Below the pieces are notes generated by a model. That model searched no databases. It was not told where the DNA came from and saw only the letters and a list, made by a program, of their open reading frames with translations. A program made the position numbers and the translations under genes. Below are positions 8,219-16,295 of a DNA stretch of 64,000 nt, one piece after another (the first letter of the stretch is position 1; every line of letters starts with the position of its first letter). The stretch spans positions 5,482 to 69,481 of the forward strand of contig CAYZTA010000029.1 of assembly GCA_964481145.1 (NCBI GenBank). Direction: 5' to 3'. Origin of the DNA: Sandaracinus sp964481145 (lineage in GTDB: Bacteria; Myxococcota_A; Polyangia; Polyangiales; Sandaracinaceae).

Positions 8219-11200
8219 GTGGCTCGACTCTTCCCTTCGTCAGTGATTTCCTCGTTCTTCCTGCTCTTTGCGACAGCCTGCGGTGACGGCAGTCCATCCA
8301 TCGGTGTCGATGCAGGCGAGATGGCAGATGCGAGTGCTTCGGAGTGCATGGTCGATCGTGATTGTGACAACGACCTCTTCTGCGATGGAACCGAGCGATG
8401 TGTTGCTTCGCGGTGTGTCGCGGGTTCGGCGCGTTGTCTCGCGGCTCAAACATGTGACGAGACGTTGGCTCGGTGCGTCACGGACTGCTCAGCGGCCACC
8501 GATGCCGATGGGGATGGCCGCGTGGCGGCCGATTGCGGCGGCGATGATTGTGACGATTCGGATCCTCGTAGATTTCCGGGAAACATCGAGGTGTGCGATG
8601 CGGAAGGGCTCGACGAGGATTGCGACGCAACGACGCTCGCAGGACCCGAAGGCGACCGCGATGGAGATGGCGCGATCTCCGCGATGTGCTGTCAGGCCGC
8701 TTCGCGTGGTGTGCTGATCTGCGGTGACGATTGCGATGATGACCGCTCCGGTGTCAATCCTGGGGCGGTCGAGGTTTGTAATGGCGTGGACGATGATTGC
8801 AACGGTCTGCTCGATCATCCCGCCGAAGACAACGATGGCGACGGACATGCCGATGTCCTTTGTGCGGGCGAGCTCGCGAGCGATTGCGACGACACCGATC
8901 CGCGTGTGTACTTCGATGCACCCGAAATCTGTGATGGGCGCGACAACGATTGCCGTATCGAGGGTGTCCGTTCACGCGTGGCGAGCGCCGAGCCTGGTGA
9001 AGACGATGATGGAGATGGCCATGCGGCGCTCTCGTCGTCATGCCTGACGGATCCAGGTGCGCTGCCAAAGGATGATTGCGATGATTCTCGCGCCGCGACC
9101 TATCCGGGTGCGTTCGAAGTGTGTAACGGAATCGATGACGATTGCGATGGCGTCATCGACGATCTCGATGGAAGCACGAGGGCAGGCACGGCCTGCGTGC
9201 CGCGCATGGTCGCGGCGGGAGGCGAGCATACGTGCGCGATCCGTCCTGATGGGCGGGTGGTGTGTTGGGGTGGCAACTCGCTTGGAGAGCTCGGAGACGT
9301 TGCGGCCACGCTCGATGAGGCGGTGCTCGTGACAGGAATCGAACACGCACAGCAGATCGAAGCCGGGAATGGCACGACGTGTGTGCGCGGTGCAGGTGGC
9401 GTGCTCACGTGTTGGGGATGGGATGGGCTTCTTGGTGCGCGCGTGCCATTTTTTAACGCAATTGGGGGTGGTTTCGGACGTGTTGCGAGCCTCGGTGCCG
9501 TGAGCGATGTGTCTCTCGGAGGAGTCCACGCGTGCGCGATTCGCGAAGGTCGCGTCGTGTGTTGGGGAGGCAACTGCCAAGGTGTGGTCGATGGCACGAC
9601 GAGCGAGTGCGCTCCGGACACCGCGCAGGCACCCACGGAGATCGTGGGGATCACAGATGCAGTGCAGGTCGACGCGGGACAGCTCCTCAATTGCGCGGTG
9701 CGTTCATCGGGGACCGTGACGTGTTGGGGACCCAACTATTCTGGCATGTTGGGTGACGGGACGACGACGACTCCAGGGGTCGTCAATGTGCGCGGAATCA
9801 CCGATGCCGTCGAAGTGGCGGTGGGAGCAGACTTCGCGTGCGCACGTCACGCGGGCGGCGCGGTTTCATGTTGGGGATCCGCATCCGATGGGCGCCTCGG
9901 GTGTCTTGGGACGGCAGGGTGTCCTGGTTCAGGCGTTCATGTCTCCACTGTGCCGGTGCGGGTCACGGGGTTGGATGACGCGGTGCGGATCGAATCGGGC
10001 GCAGGGCAGCATGCCTGTGCGCTGCGGAGGACAGGGACTCTGGTTTGTTGGGGTGACAACTCGTACGGGCAACTCGGGGATGATTCGTGGACAGGCTCGG
10101 GGACGACCAGCGGTGTGGACGCGTTTGCTCCGGTGGGAGTCGTCGAACTCGATGAGGTCGTCGATTTCACGGTTGGTGTCGCGCACACATGCGCCACGCG
10201 CGTGGACGGGACGTACTGTTGGGGCAGGGGCGATCGACGTCAGCTCGGCGATGGTCGTACGGATCACGTGTCGAGTTACCCAACGTCAGGATATCTACGC
10301 ACGACGCGCCCCGTGCGTGTCTCGGCGATCGTCGCACCCATCGATGTCGAAGCTGGGTATGACGAGAGTTGTTTCGTCCGGCATGACGGCCGCGTGCTCT
10401 GCGCGGGCAACGATGTATGGGGAGAGATCGCGCCCGCGGGGGCGCCCTACCGAGGGATTCCGATGCCCGCATATGAGCGCGACGATCTCGTCTCCGTTCA
10501 CGTGAGCATTCATGCGGGATGTCGCGTGGCGCGCACGGGCGAGTTCATTTGCAATGCACGTTATCCCGGCAACCTCGCGACAGCCGTGGGCACTTTCGAT
10601 GCCATCGGGGTGTCTGTGGGAGACGATTTTGCGTGCGCGCTCGAGCGCGACGAAACCGTTTCTTGTTACGGACGCAATGGTGCAGGGCAGCTCGGTGCTG
10701 ATTACACGCAACTCTCGTCGTCGGTGCTCTTGCCGGTTTCGAGGCTCGAGGGCGTCAAGGAGATCGCGACGGGCACTTCGCACGCATGCGCTCGCACGTC
10801 GGACTCGGTGCATTGTTGGGGGCGCGGCACCGAAGGTCAGCTCGGCAGCGCGCGGGTTTCTCGCGCACCTTCGCCGCTCCCGGTGGCTCAGTTCCCTGCG
10901 AGACCCATCGACATCGATGCGTACGAACACACGACATGCGCCGTGCTCGTGGACGGACGTGTGTATTGCTGGGGTGAAGCGCTCGGACCCTGGCCTGGCT
11001 CCGCATCCCCCGAACCGATCGTGGGCTTTGTAGGGGAAGCCGAGCAGGTCACGGTGGGCGGTCAGCATGCCTGTATTCGAACACGCGATGGGCGTGCGTA
11101 TTGTTTCGGCTCGGGCGAGAACGGAAGGCTTGGTCATGGGAGCACCGCTTCGAGTGCGGTGCCAGTTCCGGTCCCAGCGCTCCGCAACATCGTGTCCATC

Positions 11201-11350
11201 GACTGCGGCCGGCAGCATTGCTGTGCAGTGCGTGCCAGCGGGCAGGCTGTGTGCTGGGGGGCGGGTGGGTTTTGGCTTGGCAATGGCGCTGCTGAGGAGC
11301 CCATCGCGGATCAGCTCGTGCCGCGAATGGCCATCGACATTGGCCGTTGA
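8219..11350 (+). CDS. Large lipoprotein: four MopE-type metal motifs plus RCC1 repeat propeller
   Basis: The 1043-residue product starts at a GTG (8219) giving a clean lipoprotein signal, FLLFATAC, with Cys21. Residues ~40-100 are cysteine-rich. Residues ~100-310 contain four copies of the MopE-like unit (DDCDD..., then PG, then EVCNG.DDDCNG). In Methylococcus MopE similar sequence binds copper; in myxobacterial proteins the ion is unknown, and calcium is equally possible. From ~residue 320 to the end come about thirteen RCC1-type repeats with the recurring CWGxNxxGQLG signature, predicting one long or two stacked seven-bladed propellers. Nearly all blades carry paired cysteines. The two halves look like a surface adhesion or binding protein. 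It follows the phosphoesterase gene by 38 bases. Function unknown. Confidence 0.9.
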   Translation: MARLFPSSVISSFFLLFATACGDGSPSIGVDAGEMADASASECMVDRDCDNDLFCDGTERCVASRCVAGSARCLAAQTCDETLARCVTDCSAATDADGDGRVAADCGGDDCDDSDPRRFPGNIEVCDAEGLDEDCDATTLAGPEGDRDGDGAISAMCCQAASRGVLICGDDCDDDRSGVNPGAVEVCNGVDDDCNGLLDHPAEDNDGDGHADVLCAGELASDCDDTDPRVYFDAPEICDGRDNDCRIEGVRSRVASAEPGEDDDGDGHAALSSSCLTDPGALPKDDCDDSRAATYPGAFEVCNGIDDDCDGVIDDLDGSTRAGTACVPRMVAAGGEHTCAIRPDGRVVCWGGNSLGELGDVAATLDEAVLVTGIEHAQQIEAGNGTTCVRGAGGVLTCWGWDGLLGARVPFFNAIGGGFGRVASLGAVSDVSLGGVHACAIREGRVVCWGGNCQGVVDGTTSECAPDTAQAPTEIVGITDAVQVDAGQLLNCAVRSSGTVTCWGPNYSGMLGDGTTTTPGVVNVRGITDAVEVAVGADFACARHAGGAVSCWGSASDGRLGCLGTAGCPGSGVHVSTVPVRVTGLDDAVRIESGAGQHACALRRTGTLVCWGDNSYGQLGDDSWTGSGTTSGVDAFAPVGVVELDEVVDFTVGVAHTCATRVDGTYCWGRGDRRQLGDGRTDHVSSYPTSGYLRTTRPVRVSAIVAPIDVEAGYDESCFVRHDGRVLCAGNDVWGEIAPAGAPYRGIPMPAYERDDLVSVHVSIHAGCRVARTGEFICNARYPGNLATAVGTFDAIGVSVGDDFACALERDETVSCYGRNGAGQLGADYTQLSSSVLLPVSRLEGVKEIATGTSHACARTSDSVHCWGRGTEGQLGSARVSRAPSPLPVAQFPARPIDIDAYEHTTCAVLVDGRVYCWGEALGPWPGSASPEPIVGFVGEAEQVTVGGQHACIRTRDGRAYCFGSGENGRLGHGSTASSAVPVPVPALRNIVSIDCGRQHCCAVRASGQAVCWGAGGFWLGNGAAEEPIADQLVPRMAIDIGR

Positions 11351-11388
11351 ACTTGCATAAAGGCGATGTGTTCGCGAGGATGACGTCC

Positions 11389-12069
11389 ATGGCACTCGAT
11401 CGAATCCAACATCGTGTTCTGCGGGAGCTTGCGAAATGGAAGAGCGATTTCGAGGGCGCACTCCACGTCCGTGGAGAGGTGCAGGCGGAGGAGATCCTCG
11501 CAGACGCTGAGCAGCATCTCGTGGCGATGTTGTCCTCGATTCCCGATCCCGGCTGGAGTGCGCCGCACATGCGTGCATTCACGATGAGTGGCGCGATCTA
11601 TGTGGCGTTCTATCTCGCGCTTTCTGCACGCAGTTACGACGCTGCGCGAGCATGGGATATTTGCGAACTGGCGACACGCACACATTTCGAGCGAATGAGT
11701 CCGATGGAAAAGCGCATGGCGTCCGACGGGCTCTTCGGCTGGCCCATGAAAGCGCTTTCACGCTGGCTCGCCAAGCGCTCGGCCAAGACGCCAGTCGGCG
11801 GATGGATCTTCGATTTCGTGGAAGGTGAAAAAGGACGCTTCGATTACGGGGTCGACTACAAGCGTTGCGCGATTCGTGAGCTCGCGATCGAGCATGGCGC
11901 AGCCGAGTTTGCGCCGTTCATTTGCCTCGCCGATATCCAAGGCAGCGAACTTTTCGGCTGGGGATTGCACCGTGACGAGACGCTCGCGCAAGGCGGATCT
12001 CAGTGCGATTTCCGGTTCCGACGCGGTGGTGAGACGCAGATCAAAGTGCGGCTGCCCGTGATTTCGTAG
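11389..12069 (+). CDS. L-2-amino-thiazoline-4-carboxylate hydrolase-like protein
   Basis: A 226-residue soluble protein that fits the ATC-hydrolase family (PF14196). Supporting features are an N-terminal helical part, a central DYKRCAIRELAIEHG segment, FICLAD, and a C-terminal RDETLAQGG followed by CDFRFRR, the signature end of the family. The founding enzyme opens L-2-amino-thiazoline-4-carboxylate in a bacterial cysteine synthesis route, but most family members are untested, so the substrate here is open. There is no signal peptide. ATG 11389 is preceded by GCGAGG at a suitable distance; ATG 11380 and GTG 11368 are alternatives that would add a few residues. It sits 38 bases after the RCC1 lipoprotein and shares no obvious job with it. 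Confidence 0.78.
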   Translation: MALDRIQHRVLRELAKWKSDFEGALHVRGEVQAEEILADAEQHLVAMLSSIPDPGWSAPHMRAFTMSGAIYVAFYLALSARSYDAARAWDICELATRTHFERMSPMEKRMASDGLFGWPMKALSRWLAKRSAKTPVGGWIFDFVEGEKGRFDYGVDYKRCAIRELAIEHGAAEFAPFICLADIQGSELFGWGLHRDETLAQGGSQCDFRFRRGGETQIKVRLPVIS

Positions 12070-12109
12070 CCCATCGCGCGCGGCTGCGATATAGATCCGG
12101 CGCTGTTTC

Positions 12110-12451
12110 ATGAACGACGATGAACATCGCGAGAGCGAACGAGCGCCGATCCGGTCGGAACGTGTGAAGAAGTCGGCGCGGCGCGCGCAGCTCGAGGGGC
12201 CTTTGGAGTTGCCGAACATCGATACGCCCGAAGGAGAGCTTCTCCGTGAAGCGCATGCCGCGTTCGAAGCCGGCAACTATGCTCGAGTGCGCGAGTCGAC
12301 GGATCGACTCAGCGCGGCGACGGATGCGCAAATCGTCGACGCGGCCGCCGATTTGCGTCGGAGAGTCTCGGTCGATCCAGTACAAATCGTGTTCCTCACC
12401 GCGTGCCTCTGCGCACTCCTCGCAATCACGTACATCTACATTCTCCGATGA
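12110..12451 (+). CDS. Small tail-anchored membrane protein, function unknown
   Basis: This 113-residue protein has a very charged N-terminal third (many Arg, Glu, Lys), a short helical segment around residues 45-75 that resembles a single TPR-like hairpin (REAHAAFEAGNYARVRESTD), and one C-terminal hydrophobic segment (IVFLTACLCALLAITYIYIL) ending two residues from the stop. That arrangement predicts a cytoplasmic domain with a tail anchor. Its stop overlaps the ATG of the next gene by four bases (ATGA), so the pair is probably translated together. I recognise no named family. Confidence 0.7.
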   Translation: MNDDEHRESERAPIRSERVKKSARRAQLEGPLELPNIDTPEGELLREAHAAFEAGNYARVRESTDRLSAATDAQIVDAAADLRRRVSVDPVQIVFLTACLCALLAITYIYILR

Positions 12452-13074
12452 AAAGTCACTCCATTTTCTTCTCTCTCTCGTTGATTGCGCTCTTCGTCTC
12501 GGCGAATGCAGGTTGTGGCGCAGCCACTCCGCGGTCGGCGGGCCTCGATTCCGATCGGCTGATTCCGCGCAATCTCTATCCGATGCACGACGGTTATGTC
12601 TGGTCCTACAACGTCGATACGGGGACAGGCATGAATACGTTCGCGGTCTCACGTGTGGTTTCCGTCGAAGGGTCGCGAGTCGCGATCAGCAATGGCGGTG
12701 AAGAGCTCCTTTACGAATTGCGTGAAGAGGGGATTTTTCGACCGCAGTCCGGCACATGGCTCTTGAAAGCGCCGATCGAAGTGGGCGCGACATGGGAGAC
12801 GAGCGGAGGGCTCGAGGCTCGCGTGGTGTCGGTGACGGAACACGTGAGTGTGCCCGCCGGCGAATACGACGGATGTGTCGAGATCGTCGAAGAGGGTGGC
12901 GATTCAGGACGACGCATTCGCACGATCTATTGCGCGGGTGTGGGCCCGACCGTGATTGAATCGACCCAGACGCTCCAACTCCGCGACGAGCCGCTCGCCG
13001 TGCGTGGTCAGCTCATGGGGCTCGTTCGCGGGGCCGAAGATGCGGAAGAGCCCGAAGGCTACGAGGGGCCGTGA
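12448..13074 (+). CDS. Lipoprotein, function unknown
   Basis: A 208-residue protein with a lipoprotein signal peptide (cysteine 23, context NAGC). The mature part begins PRNLYPMHDGYVWSYNVDTG, a phrase seen in secreted proteins of unknown function that describe a beta-rich fold; the rest is dominated by short beta strands with a few acidic loops and an acidic C terminus (EDAEEPEGYEGP). Two cysteines (DGCVEI and IYCAG) could pair. It overlaps the tail-anchored gene by ATGA and the following HIT gene by GTGA, so the three genes at 12110-13514 form one tightly packed unit. Confidence 0.8.
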   Translation: MKSHSIFFSLSLIALFVSANAGCGAATPRSAGLDSDRLIPRNLYPMHDGYVWSYNVDTGTGMNTFAVSRVVSVEGSRVAISNGGEELLYELREEGIFRPQSGTWLLKAPIEVGATWETSGGLEARVVSVTEHVSVPAGEYDGCVEIVEEGGDSGRRIRTIYCAGVGPTVIESTQTLQLRDEPLAVRGQLMGLVRGAEDAEEPEGYEGP

Positions 13075-13514
13075 CCCGAATGGAGGAGGGATTCGTCCTC
13101 GATCCTCGTCTCGAAGCGGACAGCGCGCCCCTCGGACGCTTCTCTTTGTGTCATGCCCGCTTGATGCTCGATGCGCGTTATCCATGGGTGCTTCTCATCC
13201 CTGCACGGAAAGGGGTGAGGGAGCTTCACGAACTCGATCGCGATGATCGACACGCCTTGATGGACGAATCGAGCGTGGTGGCTTCGACCATGTCGGTTTT
13301 GTTTGGCGCCGAGAAGATGAATATCGCCGCGCTCGGCAATGTGGTGAGCCAACTTCACGTTCATCACATCGCGCGTTTCGCGCGCGATCCGGCGTGGCCG
13401 AACCCAGTGTGGGGCCGCTTCCCCATGCTGCCTTACGACCCCGAATCCTTGCGTGAGCGCATCGCCCAATTGCGTGATGCGTTCCTCAGGACGGGAAGTT
13501 TCGGGGCGAGATAA
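13071..13514 (+). CDS. HIT family nucleotide-binding hydrolase
   Basis: The 147-residue protein carries the histidine triad as QLHVHHIARF near residues 110-119, preceded by NVVSQ and followed by RDPAWPNPVWG, a sequence common in one HIT subgroup of proteobacteria. HIT enzymes act on nucleotide phosphate esters or phosphoramidates through a histidine in the triad. Length is normal for a compact HIT protein and no signal is present, so it is cytosolic. A GTG at 13071 overlaps the upstream stop (GTGA); ATG 13080 would drop three residues. The gene ends about 100 bases before gyrB. Confidence 0.9.
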   Translation: MTRMEEGFVLDPRLEADSAPLGRFSLCHARLMLDARYPWVLLIPARKGVRELHELDRDDRHALMDESSVVASTMSVLFGAEKMNIAALGNVVSQLHVHHIARFARDPAWPNPVWGRFPMLPYDPESLRERIAQLRDAFLRTGSFGAR

Positions 13515-13618
13515 AATTCATCAGTAATTTCAACTGGTTACAGAAGACGCCGCGAGTTGCGGGGGAGGCGTCCACGAGCTATGCTGGCCGCCCCTTTTCG
13601 GGGGGAAGCGACACAGGC
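13515..13618 (+). promoter_or_regulatory. Leader region before gyrB
   Basis: The region starts AT-rich (ATAAAATTCATCAGTAATTT) then becomes GC-rich. It contains an inverted pair GACGCC/GGCGTC around 13536-13571 and, close to the ATG, a CCCC-TTTT-CGGGG hairpin at about 13590-13604 whose descending arm, GGGGGGAAG, doubles as the likely SD for gyrB. Pairing could therefore limit ribosome access. I see no canonical -35/-10 pair that I would defend. Confidence 0.35.
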
Positions 13619-16126
13619 ATGTCCGTCAGCGACACCAATGATCCCATCAGCCCGAATGGCGCACGTGCCGTTCCTGCCGAATATGGCGAGCGGTCGATCC
13701 AGGTCCTCGAAGGGCTCGAGGCCGTTCGTAAGCGCCCCGGTATGTATATCGGCGACGTTCACGACGGCACGGGCCTGCACCACCTCGTGTGGGAGGTCGT
13801 CGACAACGCCGTCGATGAGCATCTCGCCAATCACTGCGATCGCATCGTCGTTTCGTTGCACACCGATGGTTCGATCACCGTGGTCGACAATGGCCGCGGC
13901 ATTCCTGTCGGTATGCACGAGAAAGGCGTCAGCGCGGCGGAGGTCGTGATGACGGTCTTGCATGCGGGCGGCAAGTTCGACAACGACAGCTACAAGGTCT
14001 CGGCAGGTCTGCACGGCGTCGGTGTGAGCGCCGTGAACGCGGTCAGTGAGTGGCTGCGCCTCGAGATTCGACGTGAAGGAAAAGTGTGGACGCAGGAGTA
14101 TCGTCGAGGGATGCCGCAGGGGCCCATCGCGGCGACCGGCGTGACCGACAAGACGGGGACCAAAGTCAGCTTCCGTCCCGACCCTGAGATCTTCACGAAC
14201 ATCGAGTGGAACTGGGACGTCCTCAACAATCGCCTGCGAGAGATTTCGTTCCTCAACGCAGGGCTCGTCATCGAGCTCGAGGAGACAGGCGGCGAGGGCC
14301 GCAAGCAGGTGTACAAGTTCGAGGGAGGCATTCGCGAATTCGTGCGCCTCTTGAACAAGAGCAAATCACCGATTCACGACGAGGTGATTTATCTCTTCGA
14401 CGAGAAAGAGCGAGTGCAGATCGAGCTCGCGCTGCAATGGAACGAGTCGTTCCAAGAGCAGGTGTATTGCTACACGAACAACGTCCACAACAAAGATGGC
14501 GGCACGCATTTGACGGGACTCCGTGCGGCGCTCACCAAAACGGTGAACTCGTATGGGACCGAGCACAAGCTGCTCAAAGATTTGAAAGACACGCCCCTCA
14601 CCGGTGAGGACGTGCGCGAAGGGCTCACCGCGATCGTGTCGGTGAAGCACCCCGATCCGAGCTTCAGCTCGCAGACCAAAGACAAGCTCGTCTCGAGCGA
14701 GGTCAAGGGCATCGTCGAGAGCATCGTCAACGAGCGACTCGCGGTGTTCTTCGAGGAGCATCCGGCCGAGGCGCGGCGGATCATCGAAAAATGCGTGATG
14801 AGCGCGCGTGCGCGCGATGCGGCGCGCAAAGCGCGCGAGCAAGTGCAACGCAAGGGAATGCTCGATACGAGCAACCTCCCTGGCAAGCTCGCCGATTGTC
14901 AGGCCAAAGATCCGAGTGAGAGCGAGCTCTACATCGTCGAGGGTGATTCGGCAGGTGGTTCTGCGAAACAGGGGCGCGATCGCCGTACGCAAGCGATCTT
15001 GCCTCTGCGCGGCAAGATCTTGAACGTCGAGCGTGCGCGCTTCGACAAGATGCTGGGGAACCAAGAAGTCGGAACGCTGATCACGGCGCTCGGCGCAGGT
15101 GTGGATACGAGCGGGAATTTCGATATCGAGAAGCTCCGGTATCACCACATCATCATCATGACCGACGCCGATGTGGACGGTTCACACATCCGAACTCTTC
15201 TTTTGACCTTCTTCTATCGGCAGATGCCGGAGGCGATTCGTCGAGGCTACGTGTACATCGCGCAGCCGCCGCTCTACCGCGTGCGCAAGGGAAAGAAGGA
15301 GCAGTATCTGAAGGACGAAGACGCGTTTTCGCGTTTCGTGATCGAGTCGGGCATCGATGGGGTGCTCGTGCGAACGGCGGCTGGCCAGGTGCCGCTCATG
15401 GGCGATTCGCTTCGCCGTCTGCTCGATGACATGACGAAATGGCGCAGGCTGCTTCGCAGCATGGAGCGCCGAATCGAGCCGTCGATCATCGAAGCGCTCG
15501 TTCGCTCTGCGATCGATGGCGAGCTTGGGCTCGATGCGGAGCTGCTCAAAGATCGCGACAAGGTCAACGAAGCGGTGCGAAAGGTCGAGGCGTATGTCGG
15601 CGACAAGCAGCCGGATTTGCTGCCGATCGTGGCGCGCATCGAAGAGGACGCCGAGCACAGCGCGTTTCGTGTGAACTTCAGTACGCGTGCGGGCGTATCG
15701 ACGAAGGTCACGACGATCGATCACGATTTCGTCAAAGCCGCAGAGTACGAGCAGCTGCGCTCGATCTGGAAGGGTGTCGCGGCCTTGGGTCAACCGCCAT
15801 TCGTTGCGCTGACGAATGCGGGCGAGGGCGAAGAGAGCGATCGTGAGCCGGAAGTGATCGGTGACATCGATGCCCTCGTGGCGTGGGTGGAGGCCCGTGG
15901 TCGAAAAGGGCTCACGATCCAGCGATACAAAGGTCTCGGTGAGATGAACCCGGACCAGCTCTGGGACACCACGATGAACCCAGAGACGCGTGTCCTATTG
16001 CAGGTGCGCGTCGACGACGCGCTCGAGACGGATCAGCTCTTCTCGCTCCTCATGGGCGATGAGGTCGAGCCGCGCCGCGAGTTCATCGAAGCCCACGCCC
16101 TCGACATCAAAGAACTCGACATCTAA
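13619..16126 (+). CDS. gyrB: DNA gyrase subunit B
   Basis: An 835-residue type IIA topoisomerase ATPase subunit; with GyrA it introduces negative supercoils. Visible in order: the GHKL ATPase (RPGMYIGD, VVDNGRGIP, GLHGVGVSAVNAVSEW), the transducer domain, the TOPRIM metal site (EGDSAGGSAKQGRDR, then LPLRGKILNVE and TDADVDGSHIRTL), and the C-terminal end RYKGLGEMNPDQLWDTTM. The insert between TOPRIM and the last motif, about residues 590-730, is helical and matches the insertion found in GyrB of many Gram-negatives. Length is close to the E. coli protein. GyrB rather than ParE is the better fit from the QLWDTTMNPE motif. No dnaA, dnaN or recF lies beside it, so this is not an origin cluster. 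Confidence 0.97.
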   Translation: MSVSDTNDPISPNGARAVPAEYGERSIQVLEGLEAVRKRPGMYIGDVHDGTGLHHLVWEVVDNAVDEHLANHCDRIVVSLHTDGSITVVDNGRGIPVGMHEKGVSAAEVVMTVLHAGGKFDNDSYKVSAGLHGVGVSAVNAVSEWLRLEIRREGKVWTQEYRRGMPQGPIAATGVTDKTGTKVSFRPDPEIFTNIEWNWDVLNNRLREISFLNAGLVIELEETGGEGRKQVYKFEGGIREFVRLLNKSKSPIHDEVIYLFDEKERVQIELALQWNESFQEQVYCYTNNVHNKDGGTHLTGLRAALTKTVNSYGTEHKLLKDLKDTPLTGEDVREGLTAIVSVKHPDPSFSSQTKDKLVSSEVKGIVESIVNERLAVFFEEHPAEARRIIEKCVMSARARDAARKAREQVQRKGMLDTSNLPGKLADCQAKDPSESELYIVEGDSAGGSAKQGRDRRTQAILPLRGKILNVERARFDKMLGNQEVGTLITALGAGVDTSGNFDIEKLRYHHIIIMTDADVDGSHIRTLLLTFFYRQMPEAIRRGYVYIAQPPLYRVRKGKKEQYLKDEDAFSRFVIESGIDGVLVRTAAGQVPLMGDSLRRLLDDMTKWRRLLRSMERRIEPSIIEALVRSAIDGELGLDAELLKDRDKVNEAVRKVEAYVGDKQPDLLPIVARIEEDAEHSAFRVNFSTRAGVSTKVTTIDHDFVKAAEYEQLRSIWKGVAALGQPPFVALTNAGEGEESDREPEVIGDIDALVAWVEARGRKGLTIQRYKGLGEMNPDQLWDTTMNPETRVLLQVRVDDALETDQLFSLLMGDEVEPRREFIEAHALDIKELDI

Positions 16127-16147
16127 TGGGGATGGGATCCCCCCATT
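16125..16147 (+). terminator. Possible gyrB terminator hairpin
   Basis: Overlapping the gyrB stop codon, AATGGGG at 16125-16131 is complementary to CCCCATT at 16141-16147, with a nine-base interior. No T-run follows, so this may be a weak or Rho-assisted terminator. A separate perfect 14-base palindrome, CAAGAAATTTCTTG, lies at 16164-16177. Confidence 0.4.
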
Positions 16148-16217
16148 CAAGTCATTGAAATTACAAGAAATTTCTTGGCAACCGCCGCGATTTGTCGAAA
16201 TTGAAGGCAAAGCATGA

Positions 16218-16270
16218 TGCAAAGTGCCCACGCTGTGGGCACAAAGTGCCCACGCTGTGGGCACTTTGCA
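16218..16270. repeat. Tandem 22-base palindromic repeat before the DUF4143 ATPase
   Basis: Two identical copies of a 22-base unit, AAAGTGCCCACGCTGTGGGC plus AC, lie head to tail at 16221-16242 and 16243-16264. Each unit contains the inverted repeat GTGCCCAC-GCT-GTGGGCAC. The whole block is itself nearly palindromic because TGC before it and CTTTGCA after it complete the outer arms. It ends about 25 bases before the start of the ATPase gene. It could be an operator array for autoregulation, a strong hairpin, or a target for the ATPase or another DNA-binding protein. No matching copy was noticed elsewhere in the window. Confidence 0.85.
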
Positions 16271-16295
16271 TGGATTGTGCTAACCTTGCTGTGTT

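Noticed and set aside
13619..16126. gyrB taken as a sign of a replication origin
   Set aside because: No dnaA, dnaN or recF, no cluster of DnaA-box-like sequences, and no AT-rich origin region adjoin it.
16218..16270. CRISPR array
   Set aside because: Two directly adjoining copies without spacers and no cas genes; the unit is palindromic and sits in a promoter position.
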